The notes under the pieces are model-generated. The model saw nothing but the letters and a program-made list of their open reading frames with translations. It ran no database searches and was not told the DNA's origin. Of a DNA stretch of 64,000 bases, positions 34,266 to 44,241 are shown piece after piece. Source of the DNA: Paenirhizobium cremeum (GTDB taxonomy: Bacteria; Pseudomonadota; Alphaproteobacteria; Rhizobiales; Rhizobiaceae); contig NZ_JAGGCS010000003.1 in the NCBI RefSeq assembly GCF_022884085.1, positions 343,437 to 407,436 of the forward strand, read 5' to 3'. A program made the position numbers and the translations under genes. Positions within the stretch are counted from its first letter, which is position 1, and the number at the start of each line of letters is the position of its first letter.

Positions 34266-34820
34266 ATGTGGCGCACGATATCCCTTCATGTCAGCGCGGT
34301 CGCACTTGCGGTCTTCTTCCCGCCAGGCATCGCAGAAGCGCAATCCGCGGAAACGAAGGGCAACTGCAGTCCCGTCATCGATCGGACCGGCGGAAACGTT
34401 ACCGTGAAGTGCGGCAAGGCCGATGTCGAGGTCGAGTTCCTGATTGGCGTTCTCAAGCAGGAGTGTGAAACTTTCTCCGAACAGTTGGAGCGTTGGGGAA
34501 AAGATATCGAGGAGTGGCGGGGACAGATTCGGATCGCGCTCTTTCCACGCTTCAGTAACACCATCGTTGCCGATATTCGCGACAACAAGGCCACGATCTA
34601 TGAGTACGACAAAGCCGATTTCATCAAGATCTATCGGACCGCGGTGGACATCGATAATCTTTACAACATCGCCTACTCATATCGCGACGAGATCGCCAGA
34701 ATGGACATCTATATCAGCAGCCCGGAGATGAAATATCTTCGCTCGGTAGCAACCGTCTGCGCCTGGGCCGGTGTCGTTATAGATGTCGAAACCTGGCGGA
34801 AGACCTATATCAGGAGTTGA
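34266..34820 (+). CDS. Secreted hypothetical protein (184 aa)
   Basis: 184 residues with a Sec signal (cleavage after AEA, ~residue 25). The mature part begins with a strand-rich segment carrying CSPVIDRTGGNVTVKC, whose two cysteines may form a disulfide, then a charged helical region (~65-100) and a mixed C-terminus. It shares the SPV-GGNV motif with its small upstream partner. It overlaps the convergent DUF502 gene by 11 bases. Composition is less GC-rich than its neighbours. No family recognised. Confidence 0.65.
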   Translation: MWRTISLHVSAVALAVFFPPGIAEAQSAETKGNCSPVIDRTGGNVTVKCGKADVEVEFLIGVLKQECETFSEQLERWGKDIEEWRGQIRIALFPRFSNTIVADIRDNKATIYEYDKADFIKIYRTAVDIDNLYNIAYSYRDEIARMDIYISSPEMKYLRSVATVCAWAGVVIDVETWRKTYIRS

Positions 34821-35505
34821 ATTCCGCTTCGTTGGGAGTGGTCTGAGGAACGGCCGGTGTTGACTTATAGTCCGGTATGACGAGGCCGCCTGAAATCAGC
34901 AGCTTGGCCCCCTCCTCCGGCGTCATGTCGAGCATCTTGATCTTGTCGCGTGGCACGAACATCAGGAAACCTGCAGTCGGCACCGGTGTTGGCGGCAGGA
35001 AGACGGCAACCATCTCAACGCCGTCCTCGTTCAGCTTTGCGGCGATTTCTCCCTGGGCATCGGTCGCGATGAACACGAGCGCCCACATGCCCGGGCTCGG
35101 AAACTCGATCAGGCCGACCTTCTTGAACGAGGACGACTGGTCCTTCAGCACGCTTTCGAAGATCTGCTTGACACTCTTATAGATGGTGCGGACGAGCGGC
35201 GTGCGATGGAAGATCTGCTCGCCGAAATCGACGATCGACCGGCCGATCAGGTTCTTGCCGAGAAAGCCGATCAGCGTGATGACGACCAGCGCGATCAGCA
35301 GGCCGAGCCCCGGTACCGCGAATTTCAGGTAGCTTTCCGGGTTGTAGCGCTCGGGGATATAGGGCTTCACCCAGCTGTCCGCCCAGTGGATGAAGGTCCA
35401 GGTCAGCCAGATGGTGATCGTCACCGGCGCGCAGATGATGAGGCCGGTCAGGAAATTGTTTCTGAGCCGCGTTGCGACGGAGATGCGGTCGGAAGTCTCG
35501 TTCAT
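34810..35505 (-). CDS. DUF502 family inner-membrane protein
   Basis: 231 residues from the ATG at 35505. Two N-terminal membrane segments (~15-37 and ~65-90) and a conserved DUF502 core with the motif PLVRTIYKSVKQIFE and VFLPPTPVPTAGFLMFVP. Members are widespread, of unknown function, and usually sit near recG/glmS in Rhizobiales. It ends in a Pro/Thr-rich cytoplasmic-looking tail. Its 3' end overlaps the islet gene on the other strand. Confidence 0.88.
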   Translation of the reverse strand: MNETSDRISVATRLRNNFLTGLIICAPVTITIWLTWTFIHWADSWVKPYIPERYNPESYLKFAVPGLGLLIALVVITLIGFLGKNLIGRSIVDFGEQIFHRTPLVRTIYKSVKQIFESVLKDQSSSFKKVGLIEFPSPGMWALVFIATDAQGEIAAKLNEDGVEMVAVFLPPTPVPTAGFLMFVPRDKIKMLDMTPEEGAKLLISGGLVIPDYKSTPAVPQTTPNEAEFNS

Positions 35506-35515
35506 CGCTCGCTGT

Positions 35516-36019
35516 CTATGTTGCGTCGCCGTAAAATCCCGGATGGAAGGCGACAATGCCGGAGGGTACTGGCCCACGCAAGGGCAATGCCAGTAAATAT
35601 TCCGGTGAAACCCCCTCCACTTTCAGGGTCGGGCAGGAAGCAAAGCCGAAGCGCTTGTAATAGTCGGGATAGCCGACAAGGATGCAGCCTCGGGCATTGA
35701 GCGCCTTCAGGCGCCGCAGTCCTTCGTTGATAAGGGCAGAGCCGATGCCCTGTCTCTGTCGATCGGGTTTTACCGACACCGGTCCGAGCCCGTACCAGCC
35801 GGGCGCGCCGCTCGGGAACGTCACCGGCGAAAAGGCGACATGACCGACGATCTCGCCGGCCTCCTCTGCAACCAGGGAAACCGTCAGGGCACGGGCGGTG
35901 CGCAGCCGCTCGATGATCTGTGGCTCCGTCTGGTCGCTGTAGGGCATGTCGGCAAAGGCAGCCGCGGTGACGTCCCCGATTGCAGCTTCGTCACCGACCG
36001 CCTCGTCCCGGATCATCAT
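35516..36019 (-). CDS. GNAT-family N-acetyltransferase (YhbS-like)
   Basis: 167 residues. The acetyl-CoA-binding segment is clear: LGPVSVKPDRQRQGIGSALINEGLRRL with the RxxGxG pyrophosphate loop (RQGIGS). The C-terminal YYKRFGF is typical of YhbS-type acetyltransferases. Start ATGATG overlaps the glmS stop, so it is translationally coupled to glmS. The acceptor is unknown; the link to glucosamine metabolism is only positional. Confidence 0.85.
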   Translation of the reverse strand: MMIRDEAVGDEAAIGDVTAAAFADMPYSDQTEPQIIERLRTARALTVSLVAEEAGEIVGHVAFSPVTFPSGAPGWYGLGPVSVKPDRQRQGIGSALINEGLRRLKALNARGCILVGYPDYYKRFGFASCPTLKVEGVSPEYLLALPLRGPVPSGIVAFHPGFYGDAT

Positions 36020-37842
36020 TCCACGGTGACCGACTTGGCGAGATTGCGTGGCTGGTCGACGTCGGTCCCCATGAAGACCGCCGTGTGATAGGCAAGCAAC
36101 TGGATCGGCAGGGCGAAAACCATCGGCGAGATGATCTCTGCGACGTTGGGCAGCACGATGGTCGCCATGGTCTCAAGCTTGGAGGCTGCCGCCCCCTTCT
36201 CGTCGGTGATGAAGATGATCCGGCCACCGCGGGCCGCCACTTCCTGCATGTTGGAAACCGTCTTCTCGAAGAAGCGGTCGTAGGGCGCGATCACGATCAC
36301 CGGCATGTTTTCGTCGATCAGCGCGATCGGGCCATGCTTCAGTTCCCCGGCCGCATAGCCCTCGGCGTGGATATAGGAGATTTCCTTGAGTTTCAGCGCG
36401 CCTTCCATGGCGAGCGGGAAGCTCGTGCCGCGGCCGAGATAGAGCACATCCTTGAACTTTGACAGGTCGCGGGCGAGGCTTTCCATCTGCGGTTGGATGC
36501 TGTTCAGCACCTGGCTCATGATGCGCGGCATCTCGGAGAGGCTCTTGACCAGTTGCTTCTCTTCCTCAGGCGAAACGGTGCCGCGCGCCTTGCCGGCGGC
36601 AATTGCAAGCGAGGCGAGCACGGCGAGCTGGCAGGTGAAGGCCTTGGTCGAGGCGACGCCGATTTCCGGGCCGGCGAGGATCGGGAAGATCGCATCGGAT
36701 TCCCGGGCGATGGTCGATTCCTTGACGTTGACGATCGCGCCGATCTTCAGGCCCTGCTCGTGGCAGTAGCGCAAGGAAGCGAGCGTATCCGCGGTCTCGC
36801 CGGACTGCGAGATGAACAGCGCCGCCTGATCCTTGTAGAGCGGCATTTCGCGGTAACGGAATTCGGAGGCGACGTCGATCTCCACTGGCAGGCGGGCATA
36901 ATGTTCGAACCAGTACTTGCCGACGAGGCCCGAGAGATAGGCCGTGCCGCAGGCCGAAACGGCAAGCCCGCGCAGGGACTTGAAGTCGATGGCCGCATCG
37001 ACCGGCTTTACCGTGTGGCCGTGGAAGTCGACATAGTTCGAAAGCGCGTGGGAGATCACTTCCGGCTGTTCGTAGATTTCCTTTTCCATGAAATGCCGGT
37101 GGTTGCCCTTGTCGACGACGAAAGCGGTCGCCTGCGAGATCTGGTGCGGGCGTTCGACCGGATTGCCGGCGAAGTCGATGATCTCGGCGCCATTCCGGTG
37201 CAGGATCGCGCAGTCGCCATCGACCAGATAGGCGATCTCGTTGGTGAAGGGAGCAAGCGCAATGGCGTCGGAGCCGAGGAACATCTCGCCCTTGCCGAAG
37301 CCGACCGCCAGCGGAGGTCCGAAACGCGCTGCCATGATCGTGTCGGGATCGTCGGCGAACATCACGACCAGCGCATAGGCGCCGGTGACGTGGTTCAGCA
37401 TCGCAAGCATCGCCGCACGGTTGTCGAGACCCTGCCGGCGGTACTTCGCGATCAGTTGGGCGACGACTTCCGTATCGGTCTGGGTGGAGAACACGGCGCC
37501 GTCGGCGATCAGTTCGTCCTTGAGTTCGGAGAAATTCTCGATGATGCCGTTGTGCACGACGGCGACGCCATCGACGAAATGCGGATGGGCATTGGTTTCG
37601 TTCGGCACGCCATGGGTCGCCCAGCGGGTGTGAGCGATACCGATGGTGCCGGGGAGCGGTTCGCCATCGAGCTTCTTTTCGAGATTGAAGAGCTTGCCCT
37701 CGGCCCGGCGGCGCTCCATCACGCCGTTGTCGATGGTCGCGACGCCGGCGGAATCATAACCGCGATATTCGAGCCGCTTCAGCGCATCGACGAGGCGTTC
37801 CGCAACCGGCTGGTTACCGACAATACCGACAATACCGCACAT
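36016..37842 (-). CDS. glmS: Glutamine-fructose-6-phosphate aminotransferase (isomerizing)
   Basis: 608 residues from the ATG at 37842, chosen because the nucleophile Cys must follow Met1 (MCGIVGIVG). N-terminal class II glutaminase domain (1-~240, with HTRWATHG and HNGIIEN), two SIS domains (~280-600; SQSGETADTL and RGTSFPLAMEGALKLKE), C-terminal PRNLAKSVTVE. It makes glucosamine-6-phosphate for cell-wall precursors. Downstream of glmU, 109 bases apart, same strand. No glmS ribozyme expected or seen. Confidence 0.98.
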   Translation of the reverse strand: MCGIVGIVGNQPVAERLVDALKRLEYRGYDSAGVATIDNGVMERRRAEGKLFNLEKKLDGEPLPGTIGIAHTRWATHGVPNETNAHPHFVDGVAVVHNGIIENFSELKDELIADGAVFSTQTDTEVVAQLIAKYRRQGLDNRAAMLAMLNHVTGAYALVVMFADDPDTIMAARFGPPLAVGFGKGEMFLGSDAIALAPFTNEIAYLVDGDCAILHRNGAEIIDFAGNPVERPHQISQATAFVVDKGNHRHFMEKEIYEQPEVISHALSNYVDFHGHTVKPVDAAIDFKSLRGLAVSACGTAYLSGLVGKYWFEHYARLPVEIDVASEFRYREMPLYKDQAALFISQSGETADTLASLRYCHEQGLKIGAIVNVKESTIARESDAIFPILAGPEIGVASTKAFTCQLAVLASLAIAAGKARGTVSPEEEKQLVKSLSEMPRIMSQVLNSIQPQMESLARDLSKFKDVLYLGRGTSFPLAMEGALKLKEISYIHAEGYAAGELKHGPIALIDENMPVIVIAPYDRFFEKTVSNMQEVAARGGRIIFITDEKGAAASKLETMATIVLPNVAEIISPMVFALPIQLLAYHTAVFMGTDVDQPRNLAKSVTVE

Positions 37843-37951
37843 AGATTTCTCCGTCTGGGTGAACTCGTGCGCCAGTCCTATCGCTTTTCGCGATTTCCGC
37901 AATCGGACCGGCGGTCACATTCGGTTTCGCTGCGTTACGCAACCGCAGCAT

Positions 37952-39313
37952 TTAGGATTTGCCGGCACGGGCGGCCTTCAGTGCCTGATTGCGTTCGCGG
38001 ATCGCCTTGGCGCGTTCCGGCTTGATTTCCTGCCGGGCGCGTCCGAGCGCCAGCGCATCGGCCGGAACGTCCTCGGTAATGACGCTGCCGGAGGCGACGA
38101 ACGCATCGTCCCCGACGGATACGGGCGCCACCAGAGCCGAGTTGGAGCCGATGAAGGCGCGCGCCCCGATATGGGTCTCGTGCTTGTTGATGCCGTCGTA
38201 GTTGCAGGTGATCGTGCCGGCGCCGATATTGGCGTCCGCACCGACCGTCGCGTCGCCGATATAGGTCAGGTGATTGACCTTGGCGCCCTTGCCGATCTCG
38301 GCCTTCTTCACCTCGCAGAAATTGCCGACCTTGGAGCCTTCCGCCAGATTGGCGCCGGGCCTCAGGCGCGCAAAGGGTCCGACCGATGCGCCGGCCGCCA
38401 CATGGGCGCCCTCGATATGCGAAAAGGCATGGATGACCGCGCCCCCCTCGATCACCACGCCGGGCCCGAAGACGACGTTCGGCTCGATCAGGGCATCCTG
38501 TCCGATCACCGTGTCGTACGAGAGGAAAACGGTTTCCGGCGCGATCATCGAAACGCCGGAAATCATCAGTTCATGCCGGCGACGTTCCTGCCACAGGCGT
38601 TCGATGGCAGCGAGTTCCGCGCGATTGTTGCAGCCGGTCAGCTCGGCCTCCGGTGCGTCGACGGCGACCGTGCGGCCGCCAAGCGCGCGGGCGATTTCAA
38701 CGATATCGGTCAGGTAATATTCACCTTTGGCGTTGGCATTGCCGATCCGCGAAAGAAGATCGAGCGCCTTCTTGCCGTCGATTGCCATCAGTCCGCTGTT
38801 GCACCATGTGACGGCGCGCTCTTCCTCGCTCGCATCCTTTTCCTCGCGGATGGCGACGAGCTCGCCGTTTTCGACGAGGAGACGGCCATAGCCGGTCGGC
38901 CTGTCGGTGTGGAAGCCGATGACGGCGACGTCGTTGCCCTTCGCCAGCGCCTCGCGCGCGGCGATCAGCGGTGCGGCGGTAATCAGCGGCACATCGCCAT
39001 AGGCGACGAGGATATCGTCATAGCCGCGGAAAATCGCCTCGCGAGCCGCCAGCACCGCATGACCGGTGCCGAGCCGCTCCGTCTGGACGAAGGGCGTGAC
39101 GTCGACGCCGGAGACGCTCGCGGCCTTCGCAACCTTTTCCGCATCGCGGCCGACGACGAGAGCGACGTCCGCGATACCCGAAGCGGCGATGGTGGCCATC
39201 ACATGGGCGATCATCGGCCGGCCCGCCACCGGATGCAGCACCTTCGACATCGAGGACTTCATGCGGGTGCTTTCGCCTGCGGCGAGGATGACGGCGAGAC
39301 AGCTGCGGCTCAT
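37952..39313 (-). CDS. glmU: Bifunctional GlmU: N-acetylglucosamine-1-P uridyltransferase / GlcN-1-P acetyltransferase
   Basis: 453 residues from the ATG at 39313 ([18 protein letters not shown]). N-terminal uridyltransferase domain with the AAGxxTRMxS loop and [13 protein letters not shown]-terminal left-handed beta-helix made of hexapeptide repeats (~255-440) carrying the acetyltransferase site ([11 protein letters not shown], then [10 protein letters not shown]). It makes UDP-GlcNAc from the GlmS/GlmM product. Full length. Upstream of glmS and probably cotranscribed. Confidence 0.98.
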   Translation of the reverse strand: MSRSCLAVILAAGESTRMKSSMSKVLHPVAGRPMIAHVMATIAASGIADVALVVGRDAEKVAKAASVSGVDVTPFVQTERLGTGHAVLAAREAIFRGYDDILVAYGDVPLITAAPLIAAREALAKGNDVAVIGFHTDRPTGYGRLLVENGELVAIREEKDASEEERAVTWCNSGLMAIDGKKALDLLSRIGNANAKGEYYLTDIVEIARALGGRTVAVDAPEAELTGCNNRAELAAIERLWQERRRHELMISGVSMIAPETVFLSYDTVIGQDALIEPNVVFGPGVVIEGGAVIHAFSHIEGAHVAAGASVGPFARLRPGANLAEGSKVGNFCEVKKAEIGKGAKVNHLTYIGDATVGADANIGAGTITCNYDGINKHETHIGARAFIGSNSALVAPVSVGDDAFVASGSVITEDVPADALALGRARQEIKPERAKAIRERNQALKAARAGKS

Positions 39314-39395
39314 GGTTGCTCCGGCAAGGTTCCGATTCAGGAAATTGTTGTTCGGCCCGGTACATAGCAGCAAGGCTTCACCGGAACAAAGAACA

Positions 39396-39424
39396 AAAAG
39401 GGCGCCGCAGGACGGCGCCCTTTT
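39396..39424. terminator. Intrinsic terminator of the BMP transporter operon
   Basis: A 12-bp stem (AAAAGGGCGCCG with CGGCGCCCTTTT) around a 5-base loop, symmetric in both directions. It lies 22 bases beyond the BMP binding-protein stop and upstream of glmU. Confidence 0.88.
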
Positions 39425-39446
39425 CAAAAATCATTGCGGCTTGAAA

Positions 39447-40520
39447 TTATTGCGGCAGCTTGTCGTCGACGCCTTCGACATAGAAGTTCATGCCGAGCAG
39501 CGTGCCGTCATCGGCTTTCTCGCCTTCCTTCAGCCACGGCGTGCCGTCCTGCTTGTCGATCGGGCCGGTGAACGGATGCAGTTCGCCCGACTTGATCTTG
39601 GCTTCGGTCGCTTCGGCAAGCGCCTTCACGTCATCCGGCATGTTGGTGTACGGCGCCATCGTCAGGATACCGTCCTTCAGCCCGTCCCAGCTCTGCTGCG
39701 TCTTCCAGGTGCCGTCGAGAAGCGCCTGGGTGCGCTTGATGTAATAGGAGGCCCAGGTGTCCTTGATCGCGGTCAGCTGGGTGTTCGGACCGGCGGCGAT
39801 CATATCGGAAGCCTGGCCGAAGGCCTTGATGCCGCGCTCCTGTGCAACCTGCATCGGGGCGGTGGTGTCGGTGTGCTGGGTCAGGATGTCGACGCCCTGG
39901 TCGATGAGAGCCTTGGCGGCGTCAGCCTCCTTGCCCGGGTCGAACCATGTGTTGGCCCAGATGACCTTCATCTTGAAGTTCGGGTTGACCGACTTGGCGC
40001 CAAGTTCGAAGGCGTTGATGCCCATCACGACTTCCGGGATCGGGAAGGAGGCGATGTAGCCTGCGAGGCCCTTTTCGGACACCTTGCCGGCGATGACGCC
40101 CTGAATGTAGCGACCTTCATAGAAGCGGGAATTGTAGGTTGCGACGTTGTCGGCGGTCTTGAAGCCGGTTGCGTGCTCGAACTTCACGTCGGGGAACTTG
40201 GCGGCGACCTTGATGGTCGCGTCCATGAAGCCAAAGGACGTGGTGAAGATCAGCTTGCAGTCGGAACGGGCGAGACGCTCGATGGCGCGCTCGGCGTCCG
40301 GGCCTTCCGGAACGCTTTCGAGGAACGGCGTGTCGATCTTGTCGCCGAAGTGAGCCTGCAGCTCCTGCCGGGCGATGTCATGCGCCTGCGTCCAGCCGCC
40401 GTCGGTCTTGGTGCCGACATAGACAAAGCAGACCTTGGTCTTGTCTTCCGCTGCGGCGGTGCCGGCGAGACCGCCGAGCGCGGCGGTCGTGGCAGCCAGT
40501 GCCAGAAACAGTTTCTTCAT
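39447..40520 (-). CDS. BMP-family ABC transporter substrate-binding protein (nucleoside-type)
   Basis: 357 residues from the ATG at 40520, signal peptide with cleavage after GTAAA. Med/PnrA-type fold: VCFVYVGTKTDGGWTQAHDIAR at the mature start, DVKFEHATGF, YNSRFYEGRYIQGVIAG and VIWANTWFDPGKE. Characterised bacterial relatives bind purine or pyrimidine nucleosides; no Cys lipobox, so it is a free periplasmic protein. Last gene of a leftward four-gene importer operon and ended by a good terminator. Confidence 0.92.
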   Translation of the reverse strand: MKKLFLALAATTAALGGLAGTAAAEDKTKVCFVYVGTKTDGGWTQAHDIARQELQAHFGDKIDTPFLESVPEGPDAERAIERLARSDCKLIFTTSFGFMDATIKVAAKFPDVKFEHATGFKTADNVATYNSRFYEGRYIQGVIAGKVSEKGLAGYIASFPIPEVVMGINAFELGAKSVNPNFKMKVIWANTWFDPGKEADAAKALIDQGVDILTQHTDTTAPMQVAQERGIKAFGQASDMIAAGPNTQLTAIKDTWASYYIKRTQALLDGTWKTQQSWDGLKDGILTMAPYTNMPDDVKALAEATEAKIKSGELHPFTGPIDKQDGTPWLKEGEKADDGTLLGMNFYVEGVDDKLPQ

Positions 40521-40557
40521 GATAACCCCTATCCTGGTTTGTTGATTTTGTTGAACT

Positions 40558-41478
40558 TTACCGATCCGGCACGAAAGGCTTGCCAAGCGAGGCCGGTGTG
40601 TTGATGAGCGTCGTGCGCCGATTATGGGAAATTATAATCAGGACGACAATGGTCGCTGCATAGGGCAGCGCCGAGAGAAACTGCGAGGGTAAACCAATGC
40701 CGAATGCCTGCGCATGCAATTGCCCGATCGTGACGGCGCCGAAGAGATAGCCGCCGGCCAGCAGCCGCCAGGGCCGCCAGGAGGCGAAGACCACCAGCGC
40801 GAGCGCGATCCAGCCGCGTCCTGCGGACATGTTCTCCACCCATTGGGGCGTATAGACGAGCGAAAGTTGCGCGCCGGCGAGACCCGCGCAGGCGCCGCCA
40901 AACATGACGGCGAGATAGCGGGTACGGATCACATGGATGCCGAGCGTATGCGCCGAGGCGTGATTGTCGCCGATGGCGCGCAGCTTGAGCCCCGCCCGCG
41001 TCGCGAACAGGAACCAATTGACCCCGACGACCAGCAAAATCGACAGGTAGAAGATCAGGTCCTGCTTGAACAGCAGCGGTCCGAGGAAGGGAATGTCGGC
41101 AAGCAGCGGAATGGTGATCGACTGCAGCTTGACGCCCGGCACGCCGACGAAGCTCTCGCCCAGCATGCCCGAGACGCCGAGGCCCAGAATGGTCAGCGCA
41201 AGGCCGGTTGCCACCTGGTTGGCGACAAGCGTGAGCGTCAGGAAACCGAAGAACAGCGAGAAGACGGCACCCGAAGCGATTCCGGCGACAATGCCGAGAA
41301 ACGGGGAACCGGTTGTGTGGGCGGCTGCAAAGGCACAGACCGCGCCGATAATCATCATCCCCTCGACGCCGAGGTTGAGCACGCCCGAGCGTTCGGTGAC
41401 GAGTTCGCCGAGTGCGGCGATGACCAGAGGCGTTGAGGCGGTGATGACGGTGAGGAGGATGGCTTCCAGAATCATCAT
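40558..41478 (-). CDS. BMP/nucleoside-type ABC transporter permease 2
   Basis: 306 residues. Eight or more hydrophobic segments; begins MMILEAILLTVITASTPLVIAALGE and carries the family signature RSGVLNLGVEGMM and a later GDNHASAHTLGI coupling region. Its start overlaps the stop of permease 1 (ATGA). The two paralogous permeases form a heterodimer in this transporter family. It is followed 37 bases later by the binding protein gene. Confidence 0.93.
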   Translation of the reverse strand: MMILEAILLTVITASTPLVIAALGELVTERSGVLNLGVEGMMIIGAVCAFAAAHTTGSPFLGIVAGIASGAVFSLFFGFLTLTLVANQVATGLALTILGLGVSGMLGESFVGVPGVKLQSITIPLLADIPFLGPLLFKQDLIFYLSILLVVGVNWFLFATRAGLKLRAIGDNHASAHTLGIHVIRTRYLAVMFGGACAGLAGAQLSLVYTPQWVENMSAGRGWIALALVVFASWRPWRLLAGGYLFGAVTIGQLHAQAFGIGLPSQFLSALPYAATIVVLIIISHNRRTTLINTPASLGKPFVPDR

Positions 41479-42566
41479 GCACCTTTGCCGATCACAGACC
41501 GGGCCTTGGACGCCACGATCCGGATCTTGTAGTGGATCAGCGTGTCGCAGGAGAGCACGAAGAACAGCAGCAGCCCCTGGAAGACGCGGGTCACCTTGTC
41601 GGACACCCCGATCGAAAGCTGAGCCCCCTCGCCGCCGAGATAGGTCAGGGCCAGCACGAGGCCGGCAGCGATGATGCCGAGCGGATTGAGCCTGCCGAGG
41701 AAAGCGACGATGATCGCCGTGAAACCGTAGCCCGGCGAAATCGACGGCTGCAGGTGTCCGATGGAACCGGAGACCTCGGAAATCCCGGCAAGTCCGGCAA
41801 AGGCGCCCGAAAGCAGCATCGAGAACCAGACCATGCCGCGGGACGAGAAGCCGGCGAAGCGCCCTGCCCGTTCCGACTGTCCGAGCACCACGACCTGAAA
41901 ACCCTTCAGCGTGTAGCGCATCATGAACCAGATGCCGACGGCGGCAATGATGGCGAAGGCAAAGCCCCAATGGGCGCGGCCGGAGGCAAGCATCTCGGGG
42001 AGCACGGCTTCCGTCACGAAGCTGCGGCTCTGGGGAAAGTTGTAGCCCTGCGGGTCGCGCCACGCGCCGCGCACCAGCCAATCGAGGAAGAGCTGCGCGA
42101 TATAGACCAGCATCAGGCTGGTCAGGATCTCGTTGGTGTTGAATCGGGTCTTCAAGAGCGCCGGAATGGCGGCGTAAAGCGCGCCGCCGAGTGCCCCCAT
42201 CGCCATCATCAGCGGCAGGAGCAGAGGCGAGTGCCATTCGTAGAAGACGACCGGAAGGAACGAACCGGTGATCGCGCCGATGGTGAACTGCCCTTCCGCG
42301 CCGATGTTCCAGTTGTTCGAGCGATAACAGATCGATAGCCCAACGGCGATCAGGATCAGCGGACCGGCCTTGATCGCAAGCTCGTGCAGCGACCAGACCT
42401 CGAGCAGCGGCTCGATGAAGAAGCTGTAGAGCGCCGATACCGGGTCCTTGCCCAGCAGCGCGAACATCACGCCCCCGAAGAACACCGTCAGAACCAGCGC
42501 CAGCAGCGGCGAGACGATGGCGAAGAGACCCGACATGCGGGCGCGCTTTTCGAGTTCAATGCGCAT
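41475..42566 (-). CDS. BMP/nucleoside-type ABC transporter permease 1
   Basis: 363 residues, beginning MRIELEKRARMSGLFAIVSP. About nine hydrophobic segments; the family segments SICYRSNNWNIGAEGQ and GYGFTAIIVAFLGRLNPLG are present. Its start overlaps the ATPase stop by 11 bases and its stop overlaps the next permease start, so the operon is tightly coupled. It imports a nucleoside or similar ligand with the other three products. Confidence 0.93.
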   Translation of the reverse strand: MRIELEKRARMSGLFAIVSPLLALVLTVFFGGVMFALLGKDPVSALYSFFIEPLLEVWSLHELAIKAGPLILIAVGLSICYRSNNWNIGAEGQFTIGAITGSFLPVVFYEWHSPLLLPLMMAMGALGGALYAAIPALLKTRFNTNEILTSLMLVYIAQLFLDWLVRGAWRDPQGYNFPQSRSFVTEAVLPEMLASGRAHWGFAFAIIAAVGIWFMMRYTLKGFQVVVLGQSERAGRFAGFSSRGMVWFSMLLSGAFAGLAGISEVSGSIGHLQPSISPGYGFTAIIVAFLGRLNPLGIIAAGLVLALTYLGGEGAQLSIGVSDKVTRVFQGLLLFFVLSCDTLIHYKIRIVASKARSVIGKGA

Positions 42567-44118
42567 CGGCGGTCTCCAGCCCGTGCATGCCGCCCATCAG
42601 CAGGCCGATCTTTTCGCGTGTCATCGTTGCCGCCGGATAGGCCTCGGACAGCTTGCCCTCGGAAATGGCGGCAATGCTCGTCGCCACTTCGAAGATCTCG
42701 TCGAGATCCTGGCTGATGACCACCACGGCGGAGCCAGAGCGGGCAAGATTGACGATCGCCTGCCGGATGCGGCTGGCCGCCCCTGCATCCACGCCCCAGG
42801 TCGGCTGGTTGACCACCAGGACCGCCGGCTGCCGGTCGAGTTCGCGACCGACGATGAATTTCTGCAGGTTGCCGCCGGAAAGCGAACCGGCGGCCGGATC
42901 GACGCCGCTCTTGCGTACATCCATCGCCTCGGAAATCCGCTGCGCCGCCTTGCGAACCGTGTCGTGGCGGATGAGCTTCAACGCTCCCCCGGCGAGAAAG
43001 GCCTGGGCGTCGGAACGATTGCGCGCAAGCAGCAGGTTGTCCGACAGCGAAAGCGCCGGAACCGCGGCATGGCCGTGACGCTCCTCGGGAACGAAGCCGG
43101 CGCCCATCAGCCTGCGCGCCGAGATGCCGAGCCGCCCGACCGCCCGGTCACGAATCCGGACAGCCTCGTTGTCATCGACCGCGTGCTCGCCCGAAAGCGC
43201 GTCGAAAAGCTCGCCCTGACCGTTGCCGGCGACACCCGCGATCGCCAGCACCTCGCCGGCTCTGACCCTGAGGGATACGTCCTTGAGCGCCATCGCAAAG
43301 GGTGTGCGCGGGCTGACCGACAGGTGCCGTGTCTCCAGCAGCACTTCGCCGGTCGGCGTGTCGTCGTCGCGATGCACGCCGGCCACCTCCGAACCCACCA
43401 TCATGCGGGCAAGCGAGGCTGGCGTCTCCGCGCGCGGATCGCACTGGCCCGTCACCTTGCCATGGCGCAGAACCGTGGCGCCGTCGCAGATGCGCTGAAC
43501 CTCTTCCAGCCTGTGGCTGATATAAAGCACCGAGCGCCCTTCGGCCTTGAGCTTGAACAGGGTTTCGAACAGCTTGTCGGCTTCCTGCGGGGTGAGGACC
43601 GATGTGGGCTCGTCGAGAATAATCAGCCGTGGGTTCTGCAGAAGCGCGCGCACGATCTCGATGCGCTGGCGTTCGCCCACGGAGAGATCGGCCACATGGG
43701 CCTCAGGGTCGAGCGGCAGGCCATAGGCCGTGGAAAGCTCGGCGGCCTTCTTCGAGATTTCCGAAATCGATACGGCTTCGTCGAGCGCCAGCGCGATGTT
43801 TTCCGCGACCGTCAGCGCCTCGAACAGCGAAAAATGCTGGAAGACCATGCCGATGCCGAGCTTGCGGGCGGCAGCCGGAGACGGGATGGAGACTTGCTCG
43901 CCCTGCCAGGAAATCGTGCCGGCGGATGGTGCGAGAATGCCGAACAGCATCTTGACCAGGGTCGATTTGCCGGCGCCGTTTTCGCCGAGCAGCGCATGGA
44001 TTTCGCCGCGGCGGATATTCAGGTCGATGCCGTTGCAAGCGGTGAAGCTGCCGAACAGTTTGGTAAGCCCCTGCACTGCAAGAAGCGAATCGGCCGCCGT
44101 CATGTCGGTATTCGACAC
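42556..44118 (-). CDS. BMP/nucleoside-type ABC transporter ATP-binding protein (double ATPase)
   Basis: 520 residues with two ATPase halves as in sugar/nucleoside importers. First half: Walker A GENGAGKSTL, Q-loop MVFQHFSLFEALTV, signature LSVGERQRIEIVRAL, Walker B LIILDEPTSVLTP. Second half: degenerate Walker A (GVAGNGQGEL), signature LSGGNLQKFIVGREL, Walker B VNQPTWGVD. Substrates are inferred from the binding protein. Upstream (44182-44189) lies AACGCGTT, a possible LacI-type half-palindrome, but no regulator gene is adjacent. Confidence 0.94.
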   Translation of the reverse strand: MSNTDMTAADSLLAVQGLTKLFGSFTACNGIDLNIRRGEIHALLGENGAGKSTLVKMLFGILAPSAGTISWQGEQVSIPSPAAARKLGIGMVFQHFSLFEALTVAENIALALDEAVSISEISKKAAELSTAYGLPLDPEAHVADLSVGERQRIEIVRALLQNPRLIILDEPTSVLTPQEADKLFETLFKLKAEGRSVLYISHRLEEVQRICDGATVLRHGKVTGQCDPRAETPASLARMMVGSEVAGVHRDDDTPTGEVLLETRHLSVSPRTPFAMALKDVSLRVRAGEVLAIAGVAGNGQGELFDALSGEHAVDDNEAVRIRDRAVGRLGISARRLMGAGFVPEERHGHAAVPALSLSDNLLLARNRSDAQAFLAGGALKLIRHDTVRKAAQRISEAMDVRKSGVDPAAGSLSGGNLQKFIVGRELDRQPAVLVVNQPTWGVDAGAASRIRQAIVNLARSGSAVVVISQDLDEIFEVATSIAAISEGKLSEAYPAATMTREKIGLLMGGMHGLETADAH

Positions 44119-44241
44119 GTGTCCCCCTTGTTATTGTCGCCGGATCTTGTCCCTGGTCCGGATCGATGCCGTCATATTGATAACGCGTTTGCCGCGTCCG
44201 GCAACTGATGTCGCAGACTTTTTAGGTTTTTTTGCACTGCA

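Noticed and set aside
36493..38025. 510-codon rightward frame opposite glmS
   Set aside because: Antisense shadow; glmS has all catalytic motifs on the other strand.
42448..44208. 586-codon rightward frame opposite the BMP-type ATPase
   Set aside because: Antisense shadow of a gene with complete Walker and signature motifs.
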